From Corynebacterium oculi (GTDB lineage: Bacteria; Actinomycetota; Actinomycetes; Mycobacteriales; Mycobacteriaceae), in contig NZ_LKST01000001.1 in the NCBI RefSeq assembly GCF_001412105.1, positions 762,294-826,293 on the forward strand: a stretch of 64,000 nucleotides of DNA, written 5' to 3'. The translations under genes were made by a program, and so were the position numbers. Below the pieces are notes generated by a model, which made no database searches, was not told the origin of the DNA, and was given only the letters and a program-made list of their open reading frames with translations. Positions 63,885 through 64,000 of the stretch are shown in pieces; position 1 is the stretch's first letter; each line of letters begins with the position of its first letter.

Positions 63885-64000
63885 TTGGCGGCAACCTACT
63901 CTCCCACACCCCAACGAATGCAGTACCATCAGCATGAAATGGGCTTAGCTCACCGGGTTCGAAAAGGGACCGGGCGTTTCCCCACCACCATCAACCACCA
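63885..64000 (-). rRNA. rrf: 5S ribosomal RNA (5' end cut by the window edge)
   Basis: The minus strand shows the 5S core in order: GGGGAAACGCCCGGTCCC, TCGAACCCGG, AGCTAAGCCC, GATGGTACTGCA and GGGTGTGGGAGAGTAGG. About 116 nt are visible, so only a few 5' bases are missing. The 16S and 23S genes should lie beyond 64000. Confidence 0.95.

Overview
The window is high-GC actinobacterial DNA and almost certainly comes from a Corynebacterium. The strongest signs are a row of corynebacterial and mycobacterial landmark genes in a recognisable order: odhI/garA, ftsR, a DUF151 nuclease, a second MerR gene and secA2; recN, steA, steB, pyrG, a Nudix gene and xerD; pldP, scpA, scpB, rluB and cmk-der; and fxsA, lnt, ppm1 and rbpA. 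Many genes lack a Shine-Dalgarno site and instead have a TANNNT -10 box 6-8 nt before the start codon, the leaderless arrangement common in this group.

Layout. 1-5163: the 3' end of a Xaa-Pro peptidase gene, an SDR gene, a lone cobK, fxsA, lnt and ppm1. 5257-10604: an oligopeptide ABC transporter operon between ppm1 and rbpA, with a frameshift in the ATPase gene and a stop codon in the binding-protein gene. 10613-12720: rbpA, a zinc-finger protein, YceI, a 55-residue membrane protein and a lipoprotein. 12812-15670: a YjbR protein and two divergent, paralogous AAA+/STAND-like ATPase genes; one is frameshifted, and their shared promoter region carries two sets of short repeats. 15667-22884: PhzF, transporters, an alpha/beta hydrolase-OsmC fusion, decayed DJ-1 and SRPBCC genes, and a CFA-synthase-like methyltransferase. 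23135-36616: ndh, a TPP riboswitch with thiD-tenA, a serine/threonine transporter, a frameshifted corA, gnd, a DEAD-box helicase, two CBS/DUF21 proteins and a vWA protein. 36613-41312: the MerR-nuclease-ftsR-odhI-secA2 block on the minus strand. 41365-46900: a hydrolase, tRNA-Pro(GGG), an esterase with a heterodimeric ABC exporter, and a methyltransferase. 46837-63782: two long minus-strand core operons, split by one plus-strand HNH endonuclease gene. 63817-64000: a large terminator and the 5S gene of an rRNA operon whose rest lies outside the window.

About eight genes between 7 and 29 kb carry frameshifts or stops, while the core operons from 29 to 64 kb read cleanly. Those hit are transport or accessory genes, so recent gene decay is the simplest reading. 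Assembly indels could explain the single-base shifts, but not the two nonsense codons or the 4-bp duplication. The least explained feature is the ATPase pair and its promoter region (13210-15670). Next are a TPP riboswitch whose 3' half is complementary to sequence just upstream of the aptamer, and an ABC exporter in which both halves of the same ATP site look lost.
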